DNA from: Alloactinosynnema sp. L-07
GTDB taxonomy: Bacteria; Actinomycetota; Actinomycetes; Mycobacteriales; Pseudonocardiaceae
Assembly: GCF_900070365.1 (NCBI RefSeq)
Contig: NZ_LN850107.1
Coordinates: 2,108,001-2,172,000 of the forward strand
DNA: 64,000 nucleotides
Direction of reading: 5' to 3'
Shown piece by piece: positions 34,509 through 42,764 of this stretch; the stretch's first letter is position 1, and the number at the start of each line of letters is the position of its first letter. The notes under the pieces are model-generated. The model was not told the DNA's origin. It was given only the letters and a program-made list of their open reading frames with translations, and did not search any database. Position numbers and translations under genes: made by a program.

Positions 34509-35663
34509 CTATCGACGCCTTGCAGCGACGAGTCGGCGGAACGTGCGGTACCCAACCAGGACACGACGTGGCAACACACTTGCGACGAAGCCCGCGTAGA
34601 TGCCGATCGCGAATACCTCCTGCTGACCGCGTTCCTCCTTCTGAGTGTCGACCAGGGACCCACTGGCCGCAACGGTCGAGGCGTCGACCTCCGCCCAAGT
34701 CAACCTCCCAGTCAACGGCTGCGGCGTCACGTTGTCGACCCGTTCGACCTGCGTCAGGTCGCGGTAATTGACCACGATGTCCAGGGGGGAGGGGACGAAA
34801 CTGGCTTGATCGCGACCGAGGTCGATCGTCAGCTTGCCCCGGAGGTTCTCAGGTCGGTAGCTGGTACCAATTTTGGGGAGAGCGAAGTACGTGCGCTTCC
34901 CCGCGCTGACCGAGTACCTCGCGTCCGTCGAGACCCACAGGTCGAGCCGCCTATCAGAGCCGCTGTCCTTCGTCATCCGACCGGTGATCACCTGCGTGTC
35001 CGCGCGGACTTCCGGCGCGGCGTAGAGCGATTCGGGCGCTAGCCGCGCGGTGTAGCACTCAACGGAGTCGGCATGCACGGTCAAGCCGCTCGCCCAACAG
35101 CCACTGACGACCTCGGATGCCTCGCCGTTCGGATACCTCGTCGCGGCTCGCGAGTTGCCTACCAGCGCGATCATGAACCCAACCGAGTCGCCGGAGAAGT
35201 CCTTCGCGGTGATGCCGAAGTGAAGTAAGGTGCTGCCGCTGCTCTCATCAATCTTCATGTCCATCAGAGCCGCGACGTTCGGCTGGTCGAAGTAGAGCAG
35301 AACCTTTCCGGGAGCCTCGACCGGCGACGGGGACGATGACACGTCGAGGAACCTGACAGCCGCCACAGCGGTAAGTGCGACGAGGGCGCAAATCAGGGTG
35401 ACCATGCCGGCGAAGTGCCAGGCCAGCGCGCGGACGGAATCCCCGCTGGGTATCGGTGGTGTGGCCGCCGGGCTGGGGTCGCGGCTCGGGCCAGACTTCG
35501 CCGCAGGGGCGCTACGGCGGCGACGAGCGGTTACGACGACGGCCGCCGCTACCAACACTGAGCCGATCCACCTGATCATCGCCTGCCTCATCCAATTGTT
35601 CCCGGTGCCACTCACCTCGCGCATCTCCTCCTCGCCTTCGTGATCTCGTCGACTCGTTGCCAT
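34509..35663 (-). CDS. Membrane protein upstream of the HEPN gene
   Basis: The frame from ATG 35663 (or ATG 35624, next to a GAGGAGGAG stretch that is too close to be ideal) encodes about 384 residues. It has two transmembrane helices, one near the N-terminus (MIRWIGSVLVAAAVVVTA) and one around residues 85-108 (MVTLICALVALTAVAAVRFL), then a beta-rich domain (PGKVLLYFDQPNVAALMDMK, TLLHFGITAKDFSGDS) and a C-terminal hydrophobic segment (VFAIGIYAGFVASVLP). I do not recognise the family. With the HEPN gene it forms a likely two-gene module. Confidence 0.65.
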   Translation of the reverse strand: MATSRRDHEGEEEMREVSGTGNNWMRQAMIRWIGSVLVAAAVVVTARRRRSAPAAKSGPSRDPSPAATPPIPSGDSVRALAWHFAGMVTLICALVALTAVAAVRFLDVSSSPSPVEAPGKVLLYFDQPNVAALMDMKIDESSGSTLLHFGITAKDFSGDSVGFMIALVGNSRAATRYPNGEASEVVSGCWASGLTVHADSVECYTARLAPESLYAAPEVRADTQVITGRMTKDSGSDRRLDLWVSTDARYSVSAGKRTYFALPKIGTSYRPENLRGKLTIDLGRDQASFVPSPLDIVVNYRDLTQVERVDNVTPQPLTGRLTWAEVDASTVAASGSLVDTQKEERGQQEVFAIGIYAGFVASVLPRRVLVGYRTFRRLVAARRR

Positions 35664-35850
35664 AGGTCGTTGCCCCGCGCGTCAGCGGGTTCGCTGCGTG
35701 GCGGCGACGGCGATCTCGCTCAGTTCGACCACGACCGGGGCCAGCCGCTACGCGCGCCCGATGCCCCTCGGATCCTGGACCAGGCGGGGGTGACGACCGT
35801 CAACCGGTGTCGATCTCCGCGTCGAACGCCCTAAACAGACAGGGTGGCGC

Positions 35851-36828
35851 TCAGTCGGTCAGGAAGTACTTGGTGCGCCGTGTCACGATGTGCCGCAAGA
35901 AGTCCTCGCGCCACAACGCCTTTGTGAACAGGGCTCGGGGGCCGCCGATGCGTGCCGCTGCCTGCCCGAGCGCGGACAAGAGCACGTCGCCCAGGTCCAC
36001 GACCGTCGTCGGTCCACCCTGCAGTGTCAGGAGCACTTCGACCAGGCCGGCGATGGCCTCGGGGACTTGGTCGTCGGGCTGGATTGAACCGGCTTTGTAC
36101 GCGAGCCTTTCCATCAGATCGGTCTCGGTGGCGCCAGGGCGCCCGACGGCCAGGCTTTTGACTCCGTGTGGCAACTGCGCCGCGGTGGCGTCCAGCGCGA
36201 CAGCCAGGCTGGATATCGCTCGACCAGCGGCGGAAACCAGCAGGTCGGTAAGCCGGGCATCGAGCTCGTCGGGGCAGGCAATCCGGTGGCGCAGTGGCCC
36301 GCGCTCGCTGCTCAGCCGAGTGAGGGGGAGATGCTCGGGCAGGGTTTCGGGGGGCCGCGAGGTGATGCTGACGTGGTAAGTCGGTTCGTCGCCGGGCCCC
36401 AGTCGCCAGGTGAGGTCGTCGCGATCGACGAGCAGCGGCTCCAGGCCTGTTCGGGTGGTTGCCCATGTGCGCGTGCCACCGATACGGCGGTAGTGCTGGT
36501 ACATGGCCTGCCGCGACCGGCCGCCGAGTTCCCGGCCCAGGGCTTCCCAACTGCTGCCGCGGTCCATCGCCGCCTCGATCAACGTGCACTCGTCGCGCTT
36601 CACATTCTCTGCGTGCTCGGGGAACAACTTCAACGCGGCGACTAGATCGCTGACGGTGACGTCGGCCGGGTCAGGAAGGGCGGGCTCGCTACCAGCGCGG
36701 ACCGCCCGCACCACTCCGGCGATCAGCGTCCCGGCGGCAGGAGATCGCGAGCCGTCGGCCGGGGCGTAGCGAGCGAGCGGGCCGGTGGCCTCGCTGCTCG
36801 GGATGGGGTTCTCCAACGGAGCGTCCAT
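35851..36828 (-). CDS. Helix-turn-helix regulator-like protein
   Basis: ATG 36828 follows a leaderless-type promoter (see the operator feature). The 325-residue product has a helix-turn-helix-like segment at about residues 83-115 (LIEAAMDRGSSWEALGRELG, GRSRQAMYQHYRRIGG), a middle region of unknown fold, and a helical C-terminus (AIAGLVEVLLTLQGG, DVLLSALGQAAARIGG). The frame stays open far upstream, but that part is antisense to the DprA gene and not real. I infer that it represses itself and perhaps the divergent DprA gene through the nested operator. Confidence 0.68.
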   Translation of the reverse strand: MDAPLENPIPSSEATGPLARYAPADGSRSPAAGTLIAGVVRAVRAGSEPALPDPADVTVSDLVAALKLFPEHAENVKRDECTLIEAAMDRGSSWEALGRELGGRSRQAMYQHYRRIGGTRTWATTRTGLEPLLVDRDDLTWRLGPGDEPTYHVSITSRPPETLPEHLPLTRLSSERGPLRHRIACPDELDARLTDLLVSAAGRAISSLAVALDATAAQLPHGVKSLAVGRPGATETDLMERLAYKAGSIQPDDQVPEAIAGLVEVLLTLQGGPTTVVDLGDVLLSALGQAAARIGGPRALFTKALWREDFLRHIVTRRTKYFLTD

Positions 36829-36832
36829 GGCT

Positions 36833-36876
36833 GTAAACGTATCGGTTGACACGTTCCTGTCAACAGATTCGTTTAC
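36833..36876 (-). promoter_or_regulatory. Nested 44-bp operator with embedded promoter elements
   Basis: Two concentric perfect inverted repeats: GTAAACG (36833-36839) with CGTTTAC (36870-36876), and GTTGACA (36845-36851) with TGTCAAC (36858-36864); spacers are 5, 6 and 5 bp. On the minus strand TTGACA, 16 bp and TACGTT form a promoter whose -10 ends seven bases before the ATG at 36828. Because the inner repeat is TTGACA in both directions, a plus-strand promoter is also possible. Confidence 0.7.
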
Positions 36877-37137
36877 CGCGCCGCTCCGGCGGCCAGTTGT
36901 GGCCTCCTGCCATGTCCGGTGCGCCGGATCCGTGGTTCGCGCAGTCAAGCAGGGGCACGAGGGCGGCTCGACCGAGCTCGTCGCGCGGCGGCGTCGCCGA
37001 GGTTCGCCGCCGCCCTCGTGCCCCTGCTGTCGGTGCCGCGCCCACGGGCCGCCGCGACAGGAAACACGGAAGAGCACGACAGCCGGGTCCCGCCCGCGCG
37101 GCACCGATGTCCACGATCCAGACAGGAAGTTCGATTC

Positions 37138-38043
37138 ATGAGTCCATACGAGACAGACGATCCAGTTCGGCGGGCCCGCGCGTACCTCCTCCGCGTCGCC
37201 GAGCCGCCCGCGCCGACGGTGGTCGCCTTCGTCGAGGTCCACGGCCCGGTCGAGGCGGCAGAGCGTCTCCGCTCCGGCGAGGCGCCCAATCCAGTGTTGG
37301 ACGCGACGTCTGGCCGGTGCGACGCGGAGTGGATCGACCACGATTTCGCCGTCGCGGCCGCGGTTGATGCCAGGCTGGTGACACCCGAGGATGCGGAGTG
37401 GCCCGCCGCGATGGCGCTCTCGCTGCACAACGGCGGCGCTCGTGGCCTGGAATGGGCTGCGGCGCCCTTGGCGTTGTGGGTCCGCGGTCCAGCCGACCTC
37501 GGATCCGCGCTGCAGCGGGCGGTTTCGGTGACCGGCGCGCGGGCGGCGACCGGGTACGGCGAACACGTCGCCGCCGACTTTGGCTACGGACTCGCCGATG
37601 CCGGAGTGACTGTCGTTTCCGGCGCGGCACACGGCGCGGATGGCGCAGCACTTCGCGGCGCGTTGACCGCGGAGGGCACCACAATCGCCGTGCTCGCCTG
37701 CGGAGTCGATGTCCGGTACCCCGCCGCCCACGGCAGGCTGCTCGACCGGATTGCCGAAACCGGCGCGGTGGTCAGCGAGTATCCGCAGGGGACGCAGCCG
37801 GCCAAGAACCGGATTCGGGCCCGAAGCAGGTTGCTCGCCACCAGCACCGTCACCGTGATCACCGAGGCGGGGATTCGCAGCGGCGCCCGCAATGTCGCAC
37901 TCAGTGCCAAGGCTCTCGGGAACACTGTGCTGGCGGTTCCTGGTCCGATCACGTCGGCTATGTCGAAGGGGTGCCACGAACTGCTGCGTGACGGGACAGC
38001 CACGGTCGTGGACTCAGCGAACCACGTCCTGAGCCGCCTCTAG
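37138..38043 (+). CDS. DprA/Smf-like DNA-processing protein (paralogue)
   Basis: ATG 37138 with AGGAAG ten bases upstream gives 301 residues. The Rossmann-like DprA core is clear: SVTGARAATGYGEHVAADFG, LADAGVTVVSGAAHGADGAA, IAVLACGVDVRYPAAHGRLL, SEYPQGTQP, RIRARSRLLATSTVTVITEA, GARNVALSAKALGNTVLAVP, ITSAMSKGCHELLRDGTATV. DprA loads RecA on incoming single-stranded DNA. The usual C-terminal winged-helix domain is missing and the protein ends shortly after the core. Being on an island beside its own regulator, it is probably an accessory copy rather than the housekeeping one. Confidence 0.85.
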   Translation: MSPYETDDPVRRARAYLLRVAEPPAPTVVAFVEVHGPVEAAERLRSGEAPNPVLDATSGRCDAEWIDHDFAVAAAVDARLVTPEDAEWPAAMALSLHNGGARGLEWAAAPLALWVRGPADLGSALQRAVSVTGARAATGYGEHVAADFGYGLADAGVTVVSGAAHGADGAALRGALTAEGTTIAVLACGVDVRYPAAHGRLLDRIAETGAVVSEYPQGTQPAKNRIRARSRLLATSTVTVITEAGIRSGARNVALSAKALGNTVLAVPGPITSAMSKGCHELLRDGTATVVDSANHVLSRL

Positions 38044-38106
38044 AGCGCGCCGGTCCAGCCGCACCAGACGTCGGATCGGCTCGCTTCGGGCCGATCCGAC
38101 AGGTCT

Positions 38107-38727
38107 CTAGCCAGCCATGGTGGCGATGCCGTCCAGCAGCGTCCACAGAGTGTCGCGTGCGCCCCACTCGGGGTCGACAACGGTGAGCTGCACCGCGGCG
38201 CACACGGCATCGATCGCGGCGTTGGAGCACTCCTTGTAGCAGAACTCCAGTTCACCGGTCGGGCGATGGCCGCCCAACGCGGTGTAGGACTTGCCCGAGC
38301 GAGTGGTGACGGTGATCGCGCCGGAGTCGTAGAGCCGTCGTCGGCGGCCGACGTTTGTTGCGCTGACCAGCATCCCGGCCTCCGTCGCGGCCGTCGCGAT
38401 GGCGCCGGCCAGGTCGTCGGCGGCGAAGCCGCTCACACCGGCACGTTGGCACCAGGTAGCGCCGTCGTAGCCGGGGCGCGGCCCCCACCCTGGCTGGGAG
38501 CAGTCGGTCAGGTACCCGATCCGGTTGAGCTTGGCGAGAACCGGGACCAGTGGCGCGGTCTCCTCGTCCGGGCCGCAGCCGGGAGCGTAACCGGGCTGAG
38601 AGTCAAGCTGTCCTTCCAGCCACAACGCGGTCAGCTCCCCGAGCTCGCGCAAGGTGGAGGCCGTCTGCCAGCGCTGCCGTGCGGCTCGGGGCATCCGCGT
38701 CGGCCGGAAGATCGACGACAAGTTCAT
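38107..38727 (-). CDS. DUF6919 domain-containing protein
   Basis: The 206-residue protein has the DUF6919 pattern: RWQTASTLRELGELTALWLE, DSQPGYAPGCGPDEETAPLV, PVLAKLNRIGYLTDCSQPGW, YDGATWCQRAGVSGF. The family is common in actinobacterial mobile elements and its function is unknown. Its ATG overlaps the TGA of the upstream helix-turn-helix gene (ATGA), so the two are coupled. Confidence 0.75.
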   Translation of the reverse strand: MNLSSIFRPTRMPRAARQRWQTASTLRELGELTALWLEGQLDSQPGYAPGCGPDEETAPLVPVLAKLNRIGYLTDCSQPGWGPRPGYDGATWCQRAGVSGFAADDLAGAIATAATEAGMLVSATNVGRRRRLYDSGAITVTTRSGKSYTALGGHRPTGELEFCYKECSNAAIDAVCAAVQLTVVDPEWGARDTLWTLLDGIATMAG

Positions 38728-39101
38728 CGCTCTGCTCCCTCCGTGACGGGCGTGCGGTGCGAGGATCCGGTCGTCACCGGCCGGCGGCCGCGGCTCAACG
38801 CCGCGGACACGGCCTTGTTGGTCACTCCCCAGCGGTCGGCGATCCGCTTCTGTGACCAGCCCTCATCGACGAGGGCCTGCCAGGTCTGTCGGCGGCACGC
38901 CGCGGCGACCGAGGACAGGGCATCGACCCGTTCCTGAATGGCGGCCAGGTGGTCGACGTCGGCCTCCTGATCCGTGGATGGCTCGTATCGCTCGGCCGGG
39001 GACAGCGTGGCCACGTGCTCGGCGTGATCGGCCAACCAGCGGGCGTGCCTGGCGAGCGATTCCCACGGCGATGACACCGCCGGGAACGACTCAGTGGTCA
39101 T
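38724..39101 (-). CDS. Small helix-turn-helix DNA-binding protein
   Basis: The 125-residue product has a C-terminal helix-turn-helix (QTWQALVDEGWSQKRIADRW, GVTNKAVSAALSRGRRP) and a helical N-terminus. It is the first gene of a two-gene operon with DUF6919. The twin palindromes 33-71 bp upstream are likely its operator, so autoregulation is probable. Confidence 0.7.
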   Translation of the reverse strand: MTTESFPAVSSPWESLARHARWLADHAEHVATLSPAERYEPSTDQEADVDHLAAIQERVDALSSVAAACRRQTWQALVDEGWSQKRIADRWGVTNKAVSAALSRGRRPVTTGSSHRTPVTEGAER

Positions 39102-39133
39102 GGATGGTCTCCATTCGCGTCGGATGTAGGCAA

Positions 39134-39172
39134 TCTACAGGGGTGTAGATAGACTGTCTACACCCCTGTAGA
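39134..39172. promoter_or_regulatory. Twin palindromic operator upstream of the helix-turn-helix/DUF6919 operon
   Basis: Two 16-bp sites, TCTACA-GGGG-TGTAGA (39134-39149) and TCTACA-CCCC-TGTAGA (39157-39172), are each palindromic at their arms and are together exact inverted repeats around a 7-bp spacer. Their centres are 23 bp apart, about two helical turns, which suits cooperative binding of two dimers. Confidence 0.75.
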
Positions 39173-39255
39173 CGCGCCGTGGCGGGTGGCCGTCCGACCT
39201 CGATGCCGCATCGCACGGGCTCGCCTCGGGCGCCTCACGACGCCGTGCTGGGCAA

Positions 39256-39369
39256 GGACCCACCAAGCAAGCGGATGGAGCGGGCACACGGCAAGGCAGG
39301 CCGCTCCGCGGTCGGCTGACGCCGATCCCTGCCGTGCGCCCGCTCCATCCGCTGTTCCGGGGTGGGTCC
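39256..39369. repeat. Very long hairpin just upstream of the second DUF4192 gene
   Basis: GGACCCACC (39256-39264) pairs with GGTGGGTCC (39361-39369), and inside it 39271-39293 pairs with 39330-39352 over 23 bp with a single mismatch. The loop is 36 nt. It ends 28 bp before the ATG at 39398. Confidence 0.75.
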
Positions 39370-39397
39370 ACGCACCCACACAGGCTCGGAGGCCCTC

Positions 39398-40453
39398 ATG
39401 ACCGAGAACAAGCACACCGACGAGTTCCAACATGGGCACGGGTCGGCCCCGACGCCCACGACTGCGGAGCTCAGCCACGCGGAGCCGTTCGACGTCGCGG
39501 CAACGATCCAGGTTCGGGAACCTGGGGAGTTCATCGCCACCATTCCCGCCATCCTCGGCTGCACCCCGGCCAACTCGCTCATCGTCGATGTATCGGACGG
39601 GCCGATGCTTCGTGTCGACCTGCCAGGGGTCGCAGGCCACAGCGGGTTCTCCCGTCACGTCACTGACGTTGTCTCCCGCCATGGGCGGAAGGTCTTCCTG
39701 GTTGTCGTCGGCCGCCACGATGAGGACGCCACGACCTCCTCACACGACTTGATCGACCGGTTGATCGGCGACCTGGAGGGCGCCGGGGTCGAGACCCGCG
39801 GGGCCTGGTTGGTCCCGGCTATCGCCGCGGGCGAGCGGTGGACCTGCAGTGCCGGAGACTGCGACGGCCTCGTTCCTGATCCGGCCGCCACGACCGCGGC
39901 CGCGACGAGGGCGTTTCGGGGATTGCCCACCTACAAGTCCATTTCGGAGCTGCGGGCCACGCTCGACCACGACCAGCCGGAGGCCCGTGAACGACGGGCG
40001 CGTCGGATCGCCGAACTTCGCGCCGCGGGTGCAAGCCCAGTCGGCGGCTACGAGTCGATCGAGACGACGATCGAGGCGACCTCGACTGGAACCAGCGGCG
40101 TCGGCGACCTCGACGATGACACCCTCGCGCGAATCGGGTACGCCCTGACCGACCGCAGCATCCTCGACCGGTGCCTACTCGACCTGGTCAAGGATGAGGA
40201 CCGCGTCCGGTCCATCAGCCTGTGGACGCGACTGGTGCAGGCGATGTCCGACGGACCCGAACGGTCAGGTCCAGCGCTCCTGCTCGCGGTCGCGCAGTAT
40301 CTCTCCGGCGACGGCCTGCAGGCCAACCTCGCTCTGAAGATCGCTGCCGCCGCCGATCCGACCATCTACCTGACCCGCCTTCTCCAGACAGCGTTCGAGT
40401 ATGGGATCACACCTCGGGAACTGCATACGGTTCTCGCTGGTGTCGCCGGGTAG
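39398..40453 (+). CDS. DUF4192 domain-containing protein (second copy)
   Basis: ATG 39398 follows GGAGG by five bases. The 351-residue protein has a polar N-terminal extension and then the DUF4192 domain (FIATIPAILGCTPANSLIVD, VTDVVSRHGRKVFLVVVG, ERWTCSAGDCDGLVPDPAAT, WTRLVQAMSDGPERSGPALL). It is similar along its whole length to the copy at 17428-18411, so the two arose by duplication or separate acquisition. A long hairpin in the upstream region may influence its expression. Confidence 0.85.
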   Translation: MTENKHTDEFQHGHGSAPTPTTAELSHAEPFDVAATIQVREPGEFIATIPAILGCTPANSLIVDVSDGPMLRVDLPGVAGHSGFSRHVTDVVSRHGRKVFLVVVGRHDEDATTSSHDLIDRLIGDLEGAGVETRGAWLVPAIAAGERWTCSAGDCDGLVPDPAATTAAATRAFRGLPTYKSISELRATLDHDQPEARERRARRIAELRAAGASPVGGYESIETTIEATSTGTSGVGDLDDDTLARIGYALTDRSILDRCLLDLVKDEDRVRSISLWTRLVQAMSDGPERSGPALLLAVAQYLSGDGLQANLALKIAAAADPTIYLTRLLQTAFEYGITPRELHTVLAGVAG

Positions 40454-40607
40454 GGGCCGTTCTCGTGGCGGCGGGCAAGTTCGGAAGCCCGGCCGCCACG
40501 AGCCGCGCTCCTGTTCAGACGGGCCTTACTTGATCAGACGTCGTCGTAGCGGCGGCGTTGGGTGCCCGAGGCAGGAGCACCCGGTGGAACGCGCCAGGTG
40601 GCCGAGG

Positions 40608-41378
40608 TCAGCCTCGGGTGCCGTCGGCGGGTTGCCGCGTGGTCGCCGGCGATCCGGGCCAGCTCAGGGCGTCGCGGGCTTGGGCGATGAGGTCGTCGAG
40701 TTCGCGCAGTGTGGCGACCCCGGTGCCCGCGCGCGCTCGCCGGGCGTCGGCCAGGGTGTCGGCGACGACCTGCCGCGCGGTGCGTCGACGACGGTCCTCT
40801 CGAGGACGCTGGCGTGAGGTGCGCGCTCGCCCGCCCGCGGTGAACGTCACCGGGACCACCCGCCGGTGCACGACGGGCCGGTTGCGCTGCACCACGAACA
40901 GCTCGCCGCTGCGGGGTGTGGGCCGGGAATCCAGGCTGACCACCGTCGGGTCCGTCGTGGTGGCCGCGACCCGGAGAAACCCTTCGACCGTGCCCTCGTC
41001 GACGTCGAAGTCGTGGTGAGGCAACAGAACCACGGGACCCGAACTGAGCACGTCCAGGCCGTCGGCGCGCTGGAGAAGGTCGCGCAACTGGTGGTGACGC
41101 ACGGCCATCTGCCGGGTCGCCGCCCGGTTGTGGCACCAGATCAACCAGACAAAGATCGCCACGGGGACCGCCATCACGCCGCTGAGCACCAACATCGGTA
41201 CCAGCATCCCGTCGGGTTCGGCGACGACCAGCAGCAGTCCCGGCGGGATCGCCACCATCACCAGCGCCCAGACGACGAACAGCCCGGTCTCCCGGGCACG
41301 TGGTGACAGCACGACAACACCGGCCACAGCCACCTCCGAACAGCGGGAACGCGTGTCGAACACGTCGAACTCGATCAC
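40608..41378 (-). CDS. Two-helix membrane protein of unknown function
   Basis: GTG 41378 (VIEFDVFDTRSR) is chosen as the start; the frame upstream lacks coding character. The 256-residue product has two transmembrane helices at about residues 35-55 and 62-80 (LFVVWALVMVAIPPGLLLVV, MLVPMLVLSGVMAVPVAIFV), then a soluble domain with RQMAVRHHQLRDLLQRADGL and a basic C-terminus. No family recognised. No good ribosome site is visible, so the start is uncertain. Confidence 0.55.
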   Translation of the reverse strand: MIEFDVFDTRSRCSEVAVAGVVVLSPRARETGLFVVWALVMVAIPPGLLLVVAEPDGMLVPMLVLSGVMAVPVAIFVWLIWCHNRAATRQMAVRHHQLRDLLQRADGLDVLSSGPVVLLPHHDFDVDEGTVEGFLRVAATTTDPTVVSLDSRPTPRSGELFVVQRNRPVVHRRVVPVTFTAGGRARTSRQRPREDRRRRTARQVVADTLADARRARAGTGVATLRELDDLIAQARDALSWPGSPATTRQPADGTRG

Positions 41379-41730
41379 GACTGTGTTACCCCGGCCGCGG
41401 AGAGCCGGGCACTCCCTGCCGGGATTGTCGGCCGGTCGTTCTATGCTGGCTCGCGTCGCATCCGGAACTCGGCGTGCGGCCACTCCCGCCTAGCGGCGGG
41501 ATAGCACGGACCGGCGCGTTCGGTTCGTGAGGATCCCAACTCGGTCGACGCCGCCCCCTGGGCAGTCGCGCCACTAGCCTCTCGCCTGCCACCCGGCCGG
41601 TCAGCGGACTCAGCGGAGCGCCCCAGGTCGGTGCAAGTGAACACGTCCAGGCACGGCCACGCCGTCGGCTGCTGGCCTGTTCGGGTTCGCCCACGCCCAG
41701 CGCACACATCCGAGTGAAGGAGCGACGCAC
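41379..41730. other. About 350 bp divergent intergenic region
   Basis: Lies between the membrane-protein gene and the 41731 gene; no coding frame or RNA is supported. A GAAGGAG ribosome site precedes GTG 41731. Confidence 0.4.
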
Positions 41731-42111
41731 GTGCCAGATCCCGTCCACTTTGTGGTGGTGACCCCCGGCGGGAAGCTCACCGTCCTGAACAGCGCGTTCC
41801 TCTACGCCCGGGAGGAGATCGGTCTCAAGGGGCAGGTCACCCAGGTACTGACCGCGTCCGGTCACTTCGGTGACCGGCTGATCGTGACCGCGCCCAGCCC
41901 GGACGGTGTGTTCACCGTCGTGTACCTGGACGACCCCACCGCCCCGGACAACCCGTTGGCGACCGCCATGGCCGTGCGACTGCGCGCCCCGGAGGACACC
42001 ACGATCAAAGGGAACGCGGTCTTCCTCTCCGACAGCGACGTGGCCCCGCTCAACGACACCGAGGTCGCCCTGCTGAGGATGCTGCACTCGGCGATCGCCG
42101 ACACGCTCTGA
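41731..42111 (+). CDS. Hypothetical protein
   Basis: GTG 41731 with GAAGGAG upstream gives 126 residues, a compact acidic protein (HFVVVTPGGKLTVLNSAFLY, GHFGDRLIVTAPSPDGVFTV, VYLDDPTAPDNPLATAMAVR). It is the first gene of a cluster with the GRDP-like and kinase genes. Family not recognised. Confidence 0.6.
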   Translation: MPDPVHFVVVTPGGKLTVLNSAFLYAREEIGLKGQVTQVLTASGHFGDRLIVTAPSPDGVFTVVYLDDPTAPDNPLATAMAVRLRAPEDTTIKGNAVFLSDSDVAPLNDTEVALLRMLHSAIADTL

Positions 42112-42260
42112 TCACGCGCTCTGGTGCCGACGGCGCCAAGCACTGAGTGAGTATCCCGCCCCTGGCGCGTAACCCTTCACCCTTTCGGCCACTGTCCGTC
42201 ATCGCGCAGATGCGTATCGTGCTGGAGTGCGTGACCGACCGCCTGACCGAGGAGGAGAGC

Positions 42261-42755
42261 GTGACCGCCGTCGTGGACACCCGCCGGGGGCGGGACCTTC
42301 TGGACCCGGACCTGTTCGAGGTGCTCGTAGCACGGGTCTGTACTGAGCACCACGACATGGATCGCGCGGTGGCCATGCGCGTCGTGGACCAGGCCGCCGC
42401 GTTCATCGCCACGGCGGCCGCCGACCCCGGGCGGCGACTCACACCGAGCCCGTTGATCGACCTCGCATGGCATGAATTCCTGTTGCGTACCAAGGATTAT
42501 CGCGCGTTCTGTGCCAGCGTCGGCGCGTTCGTGGACCACGTGCCCGACGACCCGGCCGAGAGCACCAGCGGCGGAACCGGGCCGTCCGGGGCGGTGGCCC
42601 GTACGATCGAGGCGATCACGGCCGCCGGGTACACAGTGGACCCGGAGCTGTGGTCGCTTACCGCCCGATGCACATCCTGCCACGAGGAAGGCGGATGCAG
42701 CTCGGGCGGCGAGGACGGCACCGAGAACACCGAGACCCGCAAGAAGGGCCCGTAG
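42261..42755 (+). CDS. Glycine-rich-domain-like (GRDP) protein
   Basis: GTG 42261 is preferred because GAGGAGGAGAGC lies directly upstream; the frame is open further 5'. The 164-residue product contains the segment LTPSPLIDLAWHEFLLRTKD followed by YRAFCASVGAFVDHVPDDP, the conserved core of bacterial proteins related to plant glycine-rich-domain proteins. The tail has two CxxC-like cysteines (CTSCHEEGGC). Function unknown. It precedes a small-molecule-kinase-like gene by nine bases, so they are co-transcribed. Confidence 0.6.
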   Translation: MTAVVDTRRGRDLLDPDLFEVLVARVCTEHHDMDRAVAMRVVDQAAAFIATAAADPGRRLTPSPLIDLAWHEFLLRTKDYRAFCASVGAFVDHVPDDPAESTSGGTGPSGAVARTIEAITAAGYTVDPELWSLTARCTSCHEEGGCSSGGEDGTENTETRKKGP

Positions 42756-42764
42756 GGAGTCGCG

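Noticed and set aside
36829..37977. Upstream extension of the 35851 regulator frame
   Set aside because: The extension lies antisense to the DprA gene and crosses the operator. ATG 36828 has a clear promoter directly before it.
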